In this document: one piece after another, positions 40,128-50,163 of the stretch
Numbering within the stretch: position 1 is the stretch's first letter
How the letters are laid out: each line of letters starts with the position of its first letter
NCBI RefSeq assembly: GCF_000169375.1
Contig: NZ_AAXY01000004.1
Location: 1-64,000 of the forward strand
Direction: 5' to 3'
DNA length: 64,000 nt
From: Marinobacter sp. ELB17
Lineage (GTDB): Bacteria; Pseudomonadota; Gammaproteobacteria; Pseudomonadales; Oleiphilaceae
Program-made: the position numbers and the translations under genes
The notes under the pieces: generated by a model
Database searches by the model: none
Told to the model about the DNA's origin: nothing
What the model saw: only the letters and a program-made list of their open reading frames with translations

Positions 40128-40901
40128 TTATCCGAACTTGGGAGCCAGAAATTGCTGCATCCGCTCAGATTCCGGGTTGTCGAATACCTTCGTTGGCGAA
40201 CCTTGTTCTTCAATGACGCCCTGATGCAGGAACAGCACCTTGGTTGAAACGTCTTTGGCGAAGGCCATTTCGTGGGTAACCACAATCATAGTGCGGCCTT
40301 CTTCAGCCAAGCTCTGCATAACCCGCAACACTTCGCCCACCAGTTCCGGGTCTAGCGCCGAGGTAGGCTCGTCAAACAGCATGACGTCCGGCTCCATCGC
40401 CAGGGCTCGTGCAATCGCGGCTCTCTGTTGCTGGCCACCAGACATCTGCGCCGGATAATAGTCCTTGCGCTCGTAAATGCCGACCTTGTGCAAATAGCTT
40501 TCGGCGCGCTCGATGGCTTCCTTCTTGGGTACCTTCAGCACGTGGATGGGCGCTTCAATAATGTTTTCCAGTACGGTCATGTGCGACCAAAGATTAAAGC
40601 CCTGGAAAACCATCGACAGTTTTGCGCGTATTAGTTCTACTTGGTGGTTGTTAGCGGGAATGCGCTCGCCTTTGCGATTTTGCGCAAAGCGGATGGGGTC
40701 GCCTTGCACAATAATTTCGCCGGAAGTTGGCGTTTCCAGCAGGTTAATACAGCGCAAAAAGGTGCTTTTGCCGGAACCTGAACTGCCAATCAGCGATACA
40801 ACATCGCCTTTTTGGGTTTCCAGCGAAATGCCTTTTAGCACATCGAGCTTGTCAAAGGTTTTGCAAATATCCTTACAAATCAAGGGCGCTTGGTCCGCCA
40901 T
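40128..40901 (-). CDS. aotP: Arginine/ornithine-type ABC ATPase (HisP/AotP)
   Basis: A 257-residue ATPase. Walker A is GSSGSGKST, the signature is [16 protein letters not shown] and Walker B is [18 protein letters not shown] 40901 has GGGAG upstream and is preferred to the frame start at 40967. It leads the unit aotP-aotJ-aotQ-aotM-astE; the 274-base region upstream, shared divergently with the exporter gene, must hold its promoter. Confidence 0.9.
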   Translation of the reverse strand: MADQAPLICKDICKTFDKLDVLKGISLETQKGDVVSLIGSSGSGKSTFLRCINLLETPTSGEIIVQGDPIRFAQNRKGERIPANNHQVELIRAKLSMVFQGFNLWSHMTVLENIIEAPIHVLKVPKKEAIERAESYLHKVGIYERKDYYPAQMSGGQQQRAAIARALAMEPDVMLFDEPTSALDPELVGEVLRVMQSLAEEGRTMIVVTHEMAFAKDVSTKVLFLHQGVIEEQGSPTKVFDNPESERMQQFLAPKFG

Positions 40902-41175
40902 TGTTGGCTCCCGAGGGTACAAATCAAAGGCATCTGTTTTACGGACTGTGCCAGTGTAAATCAACACTTTTTATACGGTCTGGTTTGCCTTAATGCAAAC
41001 ACTTTAAGGACACATTCTGGTTTCGAAATAACGTGTTTTTGTGAGCATGCTACAATTTGCGGCTGCGCGCCCTTTGAATGCTTGATAGTTTGCCAAGCCG
41101 TGCTCTGTATTCAGGGCCCGTTTTACCGAAAATACTGACCGGTCTGATTAAGGACTGGCGCTACTGAAAAGGCAA

Positions 41176-42420
41176 ATGTGCGTGTCGCAACTGCAATTGG
41201 CAATTTTACTGGGAATGACGGTGGCACTCGGGCCCCTGGCTTTGGATGCTTACCTGCCTGCGTTCCCGCAGATTGCCGAGGATTTGAACGTTGATCATAC
41301 CGATATAGGGCTTACCCTGAGCGTTTATGTAGGGGCTTTGGGCCTTTCGCAATTGGTGGGTGGACCGCTGTCTGACCGCTACGGTCGGCAGATTATTTTG
41401 CTGGGCGGCCTGTTTGTGTTCGCCGTTGCCGCAGCCATGGTGGCACAAGCGAGCAGTCTGAACGAAATGCTGGGCTGGCGGTTGGTGCAGGGCATGGGCG
41501 GCGCCTTTTGCGCGGTGTCTGTGCCGGCTATTGTGCGCGACCAGTTTCACGGTAAAGACGCAGCTCGGCTGTTTGGTCTAATTGGCTTGGTTATGTTTAT
41601 AGCGCCGGCAGCAGCGCCTACTCTCGGGGTGATTTTGTTGGCATTGGCCGACTGGCCGGCGATATTCCTGATGCTAACGGGCTACGCGGTATTTTTAGCC
41701 GTTGTGCTGAAGCTGCGTCTATTTCGCCATTTGCCTGCCAAAGAGCGGGTAAAAACCCCGGTATCTACTCTGGTCACAAACTACAGTCTGGTGCTGAGAC
41801 ATTGGGTGACCATGCGTTTTGTTGCCATACAAGCGCTGTGTTTCAGCGCTATGCTGGTGTTTATCACCCACGCATCCTTTATTTATCAGGAATGGTTTGG
41901 CCTCTCCAACACCCTGTTTTCTGCACTGTTTGCCGCCAATATTGTGTTAATGGCCAGCCTGAACATAGTTAACCGTTATTTGTTAAGGCACTTCGAGGCG
42001 GTGTCGATTCTGCGGGTATCGGTATTGTTGCAATTTATCGCGTTGCTGGTGCTAGTGGCGCTGGCTTGGGTTGGGGCTCCCTGGTGGGTCATTGCCGGCT
42101 GCATTGTGACGGCCGTGGGTTTTATGGGTTCCATCATTCCCAATAATATGGCGAATGCTCTGGAGTTTTTTCCGCACCTGGGTGGCACGGCTGCGGCGAT
42201 GCTGGGCGCTACTCAATTCACCCTGGCCGGCGCCATCAGTGCATTTTCTACCATGGTGGTGGAGGAGTCTTTATTGAATGTAGTGATTGTGATGGCGGTG
42301 TGCTCAATGCTGGCGGCCATACTGGCATTCGGTGCGCCGCACGCTGTTCGCCGCGAGGTTGCAAAAAACAAAGCTGTTGCCGGTGCCGCTGTGTTACCCG
42401 AGCCTTCAACCCCAAGCTAA
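41176..42420 (+). CDS. Bcr/CflA-type MFS drug exporter
   Basis: A 414-residue twelve-helix major-facilitator protein. The Bcr/CflA start ALGPLALDAYLPAFPQIAED and the motif-A loop GGPLSDRYGRQIILLGG are clear. The family exports bicyclomycin, chloramphenicol or other compounds. Start ATG 41176 and GTG 41182 are both plausible. It stands alone, divergent from aotP. Confidence 0.88.
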   Translation: MCVSQLQLAILLGMTVALGPLALDAYLPAFPQIAEDLNVDHTDIGLTLSVYVGALGLSQLVGGPLSDRYGRQIILLGGLFVFAVAAAMVAQASSLNEMLGWRLVQGMGGAFCAVSVPAIVRDQFHGKDAARLFGLIGLVMFIAPAAAPTLGVILLALADWPAIFLMLTGYAVFLAVVLKLRLFRHLPAKERVKTPVSTLVTNYSLVLRHWVTMRFVAIQALCFSAMLVFITHASFIYQEWFGLSNTLFSALFAANIVLMASLNIVNRYLLRHFEAVSILRVSVLLQFIALLVLVALAWVGAPWWVIAGCIVTAVGFMGSIIPNNMANALEFFPHLGGTAAAMLGATQFTLAGAISAFSTMVVEESLLNVVIVMAVCSMLAAILAFGAPHAVRREVAKNKAVAGAAVLPEPSTPS

Positions 42421-42561
42421 CGGCAGCTTGTTGAGTTGTTTGCTCAAGTTCAGTGCAGGCCCTCTGAGAATGCGCTGATTGATGCCGGTCCAGAACACTG
42501 CAAGGTACTATTAAGAAGGCAGAAACCGGCACGAAGGCAGAAACCGGAACACGGTGTTGCC

Positions 42562-43764
42562 TCACAGGAAGATTTCCCTGAGCGACAGCGTATTTTTAGT
42601 AATGCGTTCGGCCCCGGTGGCTGTAATGCGGACCGTTTCGCTGAAACCGACGCCGAACTCGCCCGGCTTGCGCAGGCAGATTGGCAGATGAAACACCATG
42701 TCTTGCTCCAGAATTGCCGGGTTGTCTGTGGTTATAAACATGGAGCCGGCGACCCAGGATGGCGGAAATGACGCGCCGACCGGGTAGCCAAACACGCCGG
42801 AGAAAAACGCACGGTCGACGATTGGCGCTAGCGCGAGCTCGCCTGCGCGGGCTGCCGAGGCGAAGCTTGACCCGGCGCGCGCGGCCGACATTACTGCTGC
42901 CAGAACTTCAAGACAGACCGCATGAAATTCACGAATTTCGGCGGAAGCTTCGCCAACGACGGCGGTACGCATCATCGGCGCGGTGTAGCGTTTGCGAACC
43001 GCACCGAATTCAGTGAACACTACATCTCCGCGTGCAACCTCATAACCCGCATGATTGGTATGAATGATTCCGCTGCGCGCGCCAGTCGTCACAATCGGCT
43101 GCATGCTCATGAATTCGCTGCCGGCCCCCAGCATGGAGCTGGCACCAGCCCGGGCAATTTCATGGTCGGCCACACCCGCTTTTATCACCGCTGTTGCTGC
43201 GTTTAGACCGGCGTTGGTAATGGCGGCGCTTTCGGCAAGATACGCCAGTTCGGCGGATGATTTAACCAGTCGAACACGATCGATCAGTGCGCCGAAATCG
43301 ATAAATGTGGCGGCGTCTAACGTGTTCTTGAGTGCCGAAAGCAGTCCCGGCCGAAAAGAGCCCGCCCAGGGGTTAAAGCCGATTCGCGGTGTTGTGCTTC
43401 CCGCCGTGCGGCGCACCTGAGCAGCCAGATCGCTTGCCACTGTTTCGGGCGCCTGCCATGGGTAGCCGATAACGTCGTCCACCCGGCTCAGATACACGGC
43501 AGGGCCCATCTCAATGGCCGGCACGAAAAGCACGGTTCTATCAAACGCGACTAGCAGCACGCACTGGACCGAGACCTCGAAGGTCGTGTAGCCGGTCAGA
43601 TAACACAGTTCGCTGGCTTCGGTCAGTAGTAACAGGTCAAGTTCGGCTTCGGCCATCCTCTGACGAACAGAGGCGAGCCTTGCCTCGTATTCGTCCGGCT
43701 TGAACGCCAGTACGGGCTCGGGGAAGTGGCTTTGCAGTTTTTCGCGGTAGGTAAGGTAATCCAT
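42562..43764 (-). CDS. M24 creatinase/ectoine hydrolase-like protein
   Basis: A 400-residue pita-bread-fold hydrolase. It begins MDYLTYREKLQSHFPEPVLA, then the N-terminal creatinase domain and the M24 domain from about residue 165. Where metallopeptidases have two Asp ligands the sequence reads VVFTEFGAVRKRYTAPMMRT, and the His ligand region is GYPVGASFPPSW, so metal binding seems lost, as in creatinase. The GYPVGASFPPSW segment and length (400) suggest the ectoine hydrolase (DoeA) branch. No doeB neighbour is present, so the substrate is unsettled. Confidence 0.72.
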   Translation of the reverse strand: MDYLTYREKLQSHFPEPVLAFKPDEYEARLASVRQRMAEAELDLLLLTEASELCYLTGYTTFEVSVQCVLLVAFDRTVLFVPAIEMGPAVYLSRVDDVIGYPWQAPETVASDLAAQVRRTAGSTTPRIGFNPWAGSFRPGLLSALKNTLDAATFIDFGALIDRVRLVKSSAELAYLAESAAITNAGLNAATAVIKAGVADHEIARAGASSMLGAGSEFMSMQPIVTTGARSGIIHTNHAGYEVARGDVVFTEFGAVRKRYTAPMMRTAVVGEASAEIREFHAVCLEVLAAVMSAARAGSSFASAARAGELALAPIVDRAFFSGVFGYPVGASFPPSWVAGSMFITTDNPAILEQDMVFHLPICLRKPGEFGVGFSETVRITATGAERITKNTLSLREIFL

Positions 43765-43968
43765 AAAATGATCGCTCGCCGTTGCGGAAGCAGGCCCTCA
43801 TTAGTCGTTCATTCATGTCCAGTTTGCAAGAAAAAAGGGGGTTTGGATTGCTATGGCAATTAATCTGACTCCGTAACAGACTCATCGTAATAACCCATAT
43901 GCCGCGCAACAACCGGAGGGTGTTATGATTAGACCGTTAAACCGAAAACCGCCAATGGAGAAACAGCG

Positions 43969-44124
43969 ATGGCGAAAAAGAAAGCACAGCCGACAAAACA
44001 CAGCGCGGTTCAGCGCGAACTCAGAACCCCGAAGTACCAGATGCGGGTAGTGGAGAACAAAAGTAAATACCGTCGCAGCCGTGACAAAACCACAAGGATG
44101 GAGGATTTTCGCAAGGCTGCCTGA
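43969..44124 (+). CDS. arfA: ArfA-like alternative ribosome-rescue factor, small
   Basis: A 51-codon gene: MAKKKAQPTKHSAVQREL opens it and TPKYQMRVVENKSKYRRSRD forms the core. The pattern resembles the ArfA core (LFRxRVxKNKKGKGSYxR): a hydrophobic pair, RV, then a lysine/arginine-rich tract. ArfA recruits RF2 to ribosomes stalled without a stop codon. GGAG (43957-43960) is eight bases before the ATG. The usual KGKGSY glycine block is not intact, so an unrelated basic small protein cannot be excluded. Confidence 0.55.
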   Translation: MAKKKAQPTKHSAVQRELRTPKYQMRVVENKSKYRRSRDKTTRMEDFRKAA

Positions 44125-44237
44125 CCGGCTGTTTTACGAAAGTCCTCCGTTTCAACGTCCTTCGCTTCAGAGGCAAGACAGATCCATTTTCTGACCTGCC
44201 TTTGATTAGCAGAGTAACGCCTTACGGGAATTGATGG

Positions 44238-45797
44238 GTGCAGATATTCTGGCTTAAACGCAACCTGAGGCTTCAGGACTCAGAACCTTTTTTTGAAAGC
44301 ATGCGAGCCTTCCGCAAGAAGGGGAAAGTGCTCCCCCTCTACTGCCACGAGCCTGAGCTGATTCAGCAGCCAGATGTTTCAAGGCAGCATCAATTATTTA
44401 TTCAGGAAACTCTCGAAGAGCTTGATCGCGATTTTCAGTCGATTGGAGGCAAGCTGCTTCAGGCTGTTGGCGAAACGGTGGATGTTCTTGATCGCATCCA
44501 CCGGGTGCAGCCTCTAACCAAGATATGGACCCATCAGGAAACCACTCAAAACAGCCAGTTCCAGCGAGATAAAGCGGTTGCTGCCTGGTGTGCCGACCAT
44601 GGCGTTGAACTGCTAGAGCTTGCGCAAAACGGGATTGCCAGAGGGTCGCAAAAGCCCGAGTTATTCCCGCCTTATTTTGCCTGCTCTGTGTCATCCAAAC
44701 TTCGTGACCCTATTGGCACCGACCTAGCCGAGCGATTCGCGCCCCTGCCGTTTCCGTCTTGTGATCCGAAGGCAATACCAAAAGCCGCTGGAACCGACAA
44801 ACCGCTGAGGCAGAAGGGCGGGCGGTCACAAGCCATCAAAAATTTAAATCGATTCTTCACCGTTCCGTATTTAAAGCAATACCCGTTTCAGATATCCAGC
44901 CCGAATACGGCTTGGCAGGGCTGTTCGCGGATATCAACGTATCTGGCTTACGGTATTGTGTCGGACAGAGAGCTATTCCAGGCTGTGGATCGAGTGGTAA
45001 CCGACGCGCACAGCCGGATGAACGCTGACCAGTTCGGTAAGTTTCAGGAAAACGCGCGTTTCTACTTGGATAGGTTGAGCTGGCGCCGACAGTATATGCA
45101 AACATTTGAAGCCAGTCCCGAGCTGGAATTTCAGTGCATGCTGGCGCAGTTTAACGGTGTCCGCGAGGCAGATTACTCGGAAGGGCATTCTTTGACGCAT
45201 TCTTCAACGCCTTCTTCAGGACAATCTGAACAACACTTCACAGCCTGGAAACAGGGGCTAACCGGGTTCCCCTATATTGATGCGGCGATGAGGTTCCTCA
45301 ACCAAACCGGCTGGATTAACATGCGTCTGCGGGCAACCCTGGTCTCATTCGCCACTATGAATCTGTGGATACCCACCACCAAAGTGGCGGAATATCTGGC
45401 CACCGAGTTTCTGGATTACGAGCCAGGTATTCATCACGTTATTCATCAGATTATAGCGGGCACCACAGAATTCAACGAGCTTATGGTTTATGACCCGGTA
45501 AAACAGGGCAGGGACCATGATCTTGACGGGCATTTTATCCGCAAGTGGGTTCCGGAACTTGCGGATGTGCCCGGCAGTGAACTTCATGACCTGGCTAAGA
45601 CGGCGTTCAGGCTGTCAAAACAAGCCGAAATTCGCGGTTATATGCCTTACCCGGAAGCCATTGTGGATCATCGGGCAACGGCAAAAAAAGCCAAAGACAG
45701 GGTAAGCGATTTGCGGCGAAGCGATTCAGACCGCCAGGGAGTGTCCGTGGAGAAGTCGAGCGAACAAAAGCAGGATTTTCAGCAGTCACTGTTCTGA
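44238..45797 (+). CDS. Photolyase/cryptochrome family protein
   Basis: A 519-residue protein with an N-terminal photolyase antenna domain (MQIFWLKRNLRLQDSEPFFE) and a C-terminal FAD domain. The FAD landmark is GLTGFPYIDAAMRFLNQTGW followed by INMRLRATLVSF. It repairs UV damage or senses light in this family. It starts with GTG 44238, with GGGA upstream. The canonical photolyase NRxRM is changed to NMRLR, which may place it in a cryptochrome-like branch. Confidence 0.82.
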   Translation: MQIFWLKRNLRLQDSEPFFESMRAFRKKGKVLPLYCHEPELIQQPDVSRQHQLFIQETLEELDRDFQSIGGKLLQAVGETVDVLDRIHRVQPLTKIWTHQETTQNSQFQRDKAVAAWCADHGVELLELAQNGIARGSQKPELFPPYFACSVSSKLRDPIGTDLAERFAPLPFPSCDPKAIPKAAGTDKPLRQKGGRSQAIKNLNRFFTVPYLKQYPFQISSPNTAWQGCSRISTYLAYGIVSDRELFQAVDRVVTDAHSRMNADQFGKFQENARFYLDRLSWRRQYMQTFEASPELEFQCMLAQFNGVREADYSEGHSLTHSSTPSSGQSEQHFTAWKQGLTGFPYIDAAMRFLNQTGWINMRLRATLVSFATMNLWIPTTKVAEYLATEFLDYEPGIHHVIHQIIAGTTEFNELMVYDPVKQGRDHDLDGHFIRKWVPELADVPGSELHDLAKTAFRLSKQAEIRGYMPYPEAIVDHRATAKKAKDRVSDLRRSDSDRQGVSVEKSSEQKQDFQQSLF

Positions 45798-45859
45798 ATC
45801 AGCAGTGACTGTTCTTAATAGGGAGAAAGTGGTCGGCTGGCCGCAACTGAGAGGGATTT

Positions 45860-47065
45860 ATGAAAACAAACCTGCCCCGGTACAGTAGAGGGCTCATTAG
45901 AGAGGTTTTTAGCGCCTTTCTACTATTGGGTCTGACTTCCTTTGGCGGTCCCGTTGCCCATCTTGGCTACTTTCGTACGGAGTTTGTGGAACGCCGTCGC
46001 TGGCTTTCCGAACAGGCTTACGCCGACCTTGTCGCCCTGTGCCAGTTTTTACCAGGACCGGCCAGCAGCCAGGTAGGTTTCGCCCTGGGCCTGATGCGAG
46101 CCGGCCCTTGGGGCGCCGCTGCGGCCTGGGCTGCTTTCACTCTGCCTTCGACCATTGTGTTGGTGCTGTTCGCTTTGGGTGCCGGGGTGCTTGATGGCCC
46201 CGTCAGCCAGGGCATCATTCACGGCCTGAAAGTTACAGCGGTGGCGATAGTCGCTCATGCGGTATGGGGAATGGCGCGCAATTTATGCCCTGACCGCCAG
46301 CGTGCCGGCATCGCTCTGGCAGCGGTGTTCACCGTGGTGTTGTTCAACGGCTCGCTGGGCCAAGTCTCGGCCATCGTAATTGGCGCCTTAGCGGGCATGG
46401 TGCTGTGCCGGGCTCAGGCCGACAACGATGTACCCGAGTTGCTGTTACCTGTTTCTGCCCGTGTTGGCTTCTTGGCGGGGCTCATCTTCGTTGTCTTGCT
46501 GGTCGGCCTGCCGTTACTGGCCTGGGTTACCCCTTCAGCCACTGTGGCGGTTATGGATGCCTTTTATCGCGCTGGCGCCCTGGTGTTTGGCGGTGGTCAC
46601 GTCGTGTTGCCGTTGCTGGAAGCCGAGGTGGTGCAATCTGGTTGGGTTGGGGCGAATGAATTTCTGGCTGGTTATGGTGCCGCTCAGGCCGTGCCCGGGC
46701 CTTTGTTCACGTTTGCCTCCTATCTGGGCGCAGTGATGACACCGCTCGGAGGTAGCCTGTTCGGAGCCGCCCTGGCGTTGTTTATGATCTTTTTGCCTGG
46801 AATGCTGCTGCTGGTAGCGGTGTTGCCGCACTGGAATCGGTTTCGCCGCTGGGGTCGCGCGCGGGCATTGATGAGTGGTGCCAATGCAGCCGTGGTGGGC
46901 ATTTTGGGCGCAGCGCTTTATCAGCCGGTGTGGACCAGCGCCATTCTGGGCCCTTACGAACTTGCCTTGGCACTGACCGGCTTTCTTCTTTTAAACGTAT
47001 GGAAATTACCGGCTTGGGCGGTGGTGATTGTCTTGGCAAGCGGCGGCATTCTCATCACCATTTGA
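45860..47065 (+). CDS. chrA: Chromate transporter ChrA
   Basis: A 401-residue inner-membrane protein of the long-chain CHR family, with two homologous halves. The first half holds LGLTSFGGPVAHLGYFRTEF and QFLPGPASSQVGFALG; the second has VFGGGHVVLPLLEAEVVQSG and AVPGPLFTFASYLGA. Family members export chromate or related oxyanions. It stands alone. Confidence 0.92.
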   Translation: MKTNLPRYSRGLIREVFSAFLLLGLTSFGGPVAHLGYFRTEFVERRRWLSEQAYADLVALCQFLPGPASSQVGFALGLMRAGPWGAAAAWAAFTLPSTIVLVLFALGAGVLDGPVSQGIIHGLKVTAVAIVAHAVWGMARNLCPDRQRAGIALAAVFTVVLFNGSLGQVSAIVIGALAGMVLCRAQADNDVPELLLPVSARVGFLAGLIFVVLLVGLPLLAWVTPSATVAVMDAFYRAGALVFGGGHVVLPLLEAEVVQSGWVGANEFLAGYGAAQAVPGPLFTFASYLGAVMTPLGGSLFGAALALFMIFLPGMLLLVAVLPHWNRFRRWGRARALMSGANAAVVGILGAALYQPVWTSAILGPYELALALTGFLLLNVWKLPAWAVVIVLASGGILITI

Positions 47066-47070
47066 TCGCA

Positions 47071-47103
47071 CATCGTCTAACACGCATCGTCTAACGCACA
47101 TCG
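47071..47103. repeat. Short direct repeat after chrA
   Basis: CATCGTCTAAC occurs at 47071-47081 and 47085-47095 with a 14-base period, and a third partial copy CATCG follows at 47099. It lies between the chrA stop and the PAS gene. No function is evident. Confidence 0.6.
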
Positions 47104-47154
47104 CCAGCTGCGCCCGTTTTCCAAAGCTCTCCTTTTGCATGAAGAGGCTATCTG

Positions 47155-47583
47155 ATGGCATTTTTTGGTAAGAAAAAACAAGAACTGCGGGCCGCTCTCG
47201 ACAAGCTTGAGGTTGCCGAAAAGCGGATTATCGAGCTGGAGGCGGATTTCGAGGCCATTAAAGAATCCTTGGCCGTTCTGGTGCTTACCCCGGATGGCCT
47301 GATTGACCGGGTAAGCGATACATTCCTTGCGCTGCTGGGATACAAGGCTGAAGAGTTAACCGGGAAGCATCACCGTGTGCTATGCGAGAGCGCCTATACC
47401 CGTAGCGAAGAATACATCGTGTTCTGGCGAAGTCTGGTTATTGGCGTTGCACAGAATGGGCGCTTTCTGAATCTTGATGCAAGCGGGCAGGGTGTTTGGC
47501 TGAGAGCACGTTATCTGCCGGTAAGAATCAATAAAGGCATGGTCAGGCGCATTATTGTGGTGGTGGAGCCGGCTGAAAGCTAG
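47155..47583 (+). CDS. Small stand-alone PAS-domain protein
   Basis: A 142-residue soluble protein. Residues 8-40 form a predicted coiled coil ([20 protein letters not shown]), residues about 40-135 a PAS domain like those of chemoreceptors: [20 protein letters not shown] and [19 protein letters not shown]. No output domain follows. It may act together with the chemoreceptor 165 bases downstream, or be the shortened front of a former PAS receptor. The ligand is unknown. Confidence 0.8.
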   Translation: MAFFGKKKQELRAALDKLEVAEKRIIELEADFEAIKESLAVLVLTPDGLIDRVSDTFLALLGYKAEELTGKHHRVLCESAYTRSEEYIVFWRSLVIGVAQNGRFLNLDASGQGVWLRARYLPVRINKGMVRRIIVVVEPAES

Positions 47584-47747
47584 CCCTGCCTTGGTTTGAT
47601 GTGTTCCAGTTTGCTTCTGTACACCTTCTATACAAAACGCGAAGTGTTCTCACTGATAATTTAGGGGATAACCGGTACTATTGCGCTTCAAAGCCGCGGG
47701 CGGGAGTTTCCGCCTATTCCCTGACACACACAAAAGACCTACCAGCG

Positions 47748-49442
47748 ATGAAAAATCTGACCATTCAGACGCGTGTGCTGTTGCTCGCACTCTTGCCTGT
47801 AATCGTACTTACGGCGTTTCTGACCACGTATAACCTGAACCAGGCCAGGGGTATTGGCGACAGCGCAGTGGCGGGGTTTTCCTCCGATATGGAGCTAAGC
47901 AAGCGTCAGGAGCTGAAAAACTATATTGAGCTTGCGCGTACCTCAATTGCCCATCTTTATAACCAGCCCGGTTCTGCTGAAGATCCTGATGTGCGTCAGA
48001 AAGCCTGGGAAATACTGCGTCAGCTGAGATTCAATGACTCCGGAAGTCCGGGTTACATTTTCGCCTATGACACCAGTGGCGTGAGCGTTATGCATGGCGT
48101 GAAACCAGCGCTTGAAGGCAAGAATCTCTGGAACTTTCAGGACCCTAATGGGACCTACCTGATCCGCGAACTGGTAAAAGTGGCTTCTGACGGCGGTGGC
48201 TACGTTTCTTATGGGTGGCAGAACGAAGCCACAGGCAAAGTGGCCCCGAAGCTGGGTTACGCAGAGATGCTACCGCAGTGGAATATCATGATTGGTACCG
48301 GGTTTTGGGTAGACGGTCTGGGAGAACAGGTCGCTGCCATGGACAGCAAAGTCGGGGATGCATTGGATAACGCTGTCATTGGTTCAGTAACGACCTCACT
48401 GATTGCGCTGGCTATTATTGGGCTTTTTGCCCTGGTTGTTGTCCGTAGCATTATCCGGCCACTGAAATCCGCGGCATCTGCAATGAACGATATCGCCAGC
48501 GGCGACGGTGACTTGACCCGTCGACTGGATATAGATGGCAAAGATGAGTTGAGTCAGTTGGCAATCGCATTTAACAGCTTTGCGGATCAGGTGCACGGAC
48601 TGGTTGAGCAGGTTCTCTCATCCACGGGTACTTTGAACGAAGCCTCTGCAGAACTGAGTCAGGTAATGGAGGAGTCAACGCAGGGCGTGGAGCGTCAAAA
48701 ATCCGAGAGTGATCAGGTGGCAACAGCCATGAACCAGATGACGGCTGCAGCACAGGAAGTGGCTAATAACGCCAGTGAAGCGTCTGATGCTGCGGACCGT
48801 GCCAACGTTCAGGTAGTGGATGCCCAGGGCCTGGTACATCAGACCATCGAGGTAATCGGCGGTTTATCAGAGCAGGTTGCGGAAGGCGTTAAGGTGATTG
48901 AAAAACTGGGCGCGGATTCCCGAAAAGTCGACAGTGTTTTAGAAGTGATTCGTGCGATTGCTGATCAGACAAATCTGCTGGCCCTGAATGCGGCCATAGA
49001 GGCTGCGCGCGCCGGCGAAGCTGGCCGAGGCTTTGCGGTGGTCGCAGATGAAGTTCGCACACTGGCCAGCCGGACCCAAAAGAGTACCCAGGAAATTCAA
49101 GAGACGATCGAGCGGCTGCAAACCGGTGCCAGCAACGCCGTGAAGCTGATTGGTGCAATCAGTGAACGCAGTGAAGCGACCGTCGTGGAAACCCGTCAGG
49201 TGAATGAAGCGCTGAAGAGAATTAACCAGGCTGTTGGTACCATCAACGAGATGAACATCCAGATTGCCAGTGCCGCCGAGGAGCAAACCAGCGTCTCCGA
49301 GACCATCAATCAGAATGTTCACGAGATCGTTGCTATAACAGAGCAAACCGCCCAAGGGACTCGTAGGGCTGGAGCGGTCACACAAAGGCTCAAGGCGCTG
49401 GCGGCAGATATGTCAGACCAGGTCAGCCGTTACCGCGTGTGA
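47748..49442 (+). CDS. Methyl-accepting chemotaxis protein with Cache sensor
   Basis: A 564-residue chemoreceptor. TM1 is near residues 8-28, a single Cache domain follows ([40 protein letters not shown]), then TM2 near 205-225, a HAMP domain ([20 protein letters not shown]) and a signalling domain with tip [23 protein letters not shown] 47748 is chosen because it gives the first transmembrane helix; the frame is open back to 47601. No CheR/CheB pentapeptide tether is seen at the C-terminus. Confidence 0.92.
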   Translation: MKNLTIQTRVLLLALLPVIVLTAFLTTYNLNQARGIGDSAVAGFSSDMELSKRQELKNYIELARTSIAHLYNQPGSAEDPDVRQKAWEILRQLRFNDSGSPGYIFAYDTSGVSVMHGVKPALEGKNLWNFQDPNGTYLIRELVKVASDGGGYVSYGWQNEATGKVAPKLGYAEMLPQWNIMIGTGFWVDGLGEQVAAMDSKVGDALDNAVIGSVTTSLIALAIIGLFALVVVRSIIRPLKSAASAMNDIASGDGDLTRRLDIDGKDELSQLAIAFNSFADQVHGLVEQVLSSTGTLNEASAELSQVMEESTQGVERQKSESDQVATAMNQMTAAAQEVANNASEASDAADRANVQVVDAQGLVHQTIEVIGGLSEQVAEGVKVIEKLGADSRKVDSVLEVIRAIADQTNLLALNAAIEAARAGEAGRGFAVVADEVRTLASRTQKSTQEIQETIERLQTGASNAVKLIGAISERSEATVVETRQVNEALKRINQAVGTINEMNIQIASAAEEQTSVSETINQNVHEIVAITEQTAQGTRRAGAVTQRLKALAADMSDQVSRYRV

Positions 49443-49523
49443 GTGGGAATGATAGAGAGTGAGTTGAAAATTAAGTGCTTCGCAAATTATATTGGTAGCG
49501 CTGTGTAGTAGGGATGAATAACG

Positions 49524-50153
49524 TTGACACAAGACTTACTGTTATCTCTCGGCCAGTATCATCCTGTTGTGATTGAGGGAATGGGTGGCTACGACCCACG
49601 GGATTCTGCTCTTGTGGCAGCTGAGGTCTCAGAACGACTTATGTCGTACTGGGACCGAAAGCAGGTACAAAAACCAAAGCTCCTCATCACACAAGGTGAC
49701 CCACTGGAAGAGCGGGGTATTTCTGCAATTACACCTCTGGTTGCTGCCAGATTTGGCTTGTCCCGCGGTCTTGTCTGTCTGGACGAGGAGATCGCTGAGT
49801 ACCACTCGCCCAATGCTGACCGAGACAATGTGATCCTGGAGGTTAAATACTCCCAGCTAGTCGATGTGTTAAACGATAGCCGGCCAGGAATAATGGAACG
49901 TCTGGAAAGGGCAATCGATGACCGCATCGACAGGAAGAATCAAAAACGTAAAGCTCTGGGTGAAAACCCGCTAAAAGACTACTTCCGTGATTTTGCGTTG
50001 TTGCAGGAAGTGACCAAGGCCGCGTGCTCGCACCTGTGTCGAGGTATTACGGTTGCCCACACGTCCAGCGAAATCAGTGAGTTTTCGGTCACCGGTTTTT
50101 ACACCGTCGGACTTGAACTTGGATTAGTCGATCCAGATGACATGGTGCCGTGA
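49524..50153 (+). CDS. Unrecognised conserved-looking protein
   Basis: A 209-residue soluble protein starting at TTG 49524 with GGGA upstream. I do not recognise the family. Visible features are an acidic and basic alternation, the segment PKLLITQGDPLEERGISAIT resembling a Rossmann-like strand-turn, and a C-terminal block GITVAHTSSEISEFSVTGFY. There is no signal or membrane helix. It converges on the shikimate kinase gene with ten bases between them. Confidence 0.6.
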   Translation: MTQDLLLSLGQYHPVVIEGMGGYDPRDSALVAAEVSERLMSYWDRKQVQKPKLLITQGDPLEERGISAITPLVAARFGLSRGLVCLDEEIAEYHSPNADRDNVILEVKYSQLVDVLNDSRPGIMERLERAIDDRIDRKNQKRKALGENPLKDYFRDFALLQEVTKAACSHLCRGITVAHTSSEISEFSVTGFYTVGLELGLVDPDDMVP

Positions 50154-50163
50154 CACCAGCGAC

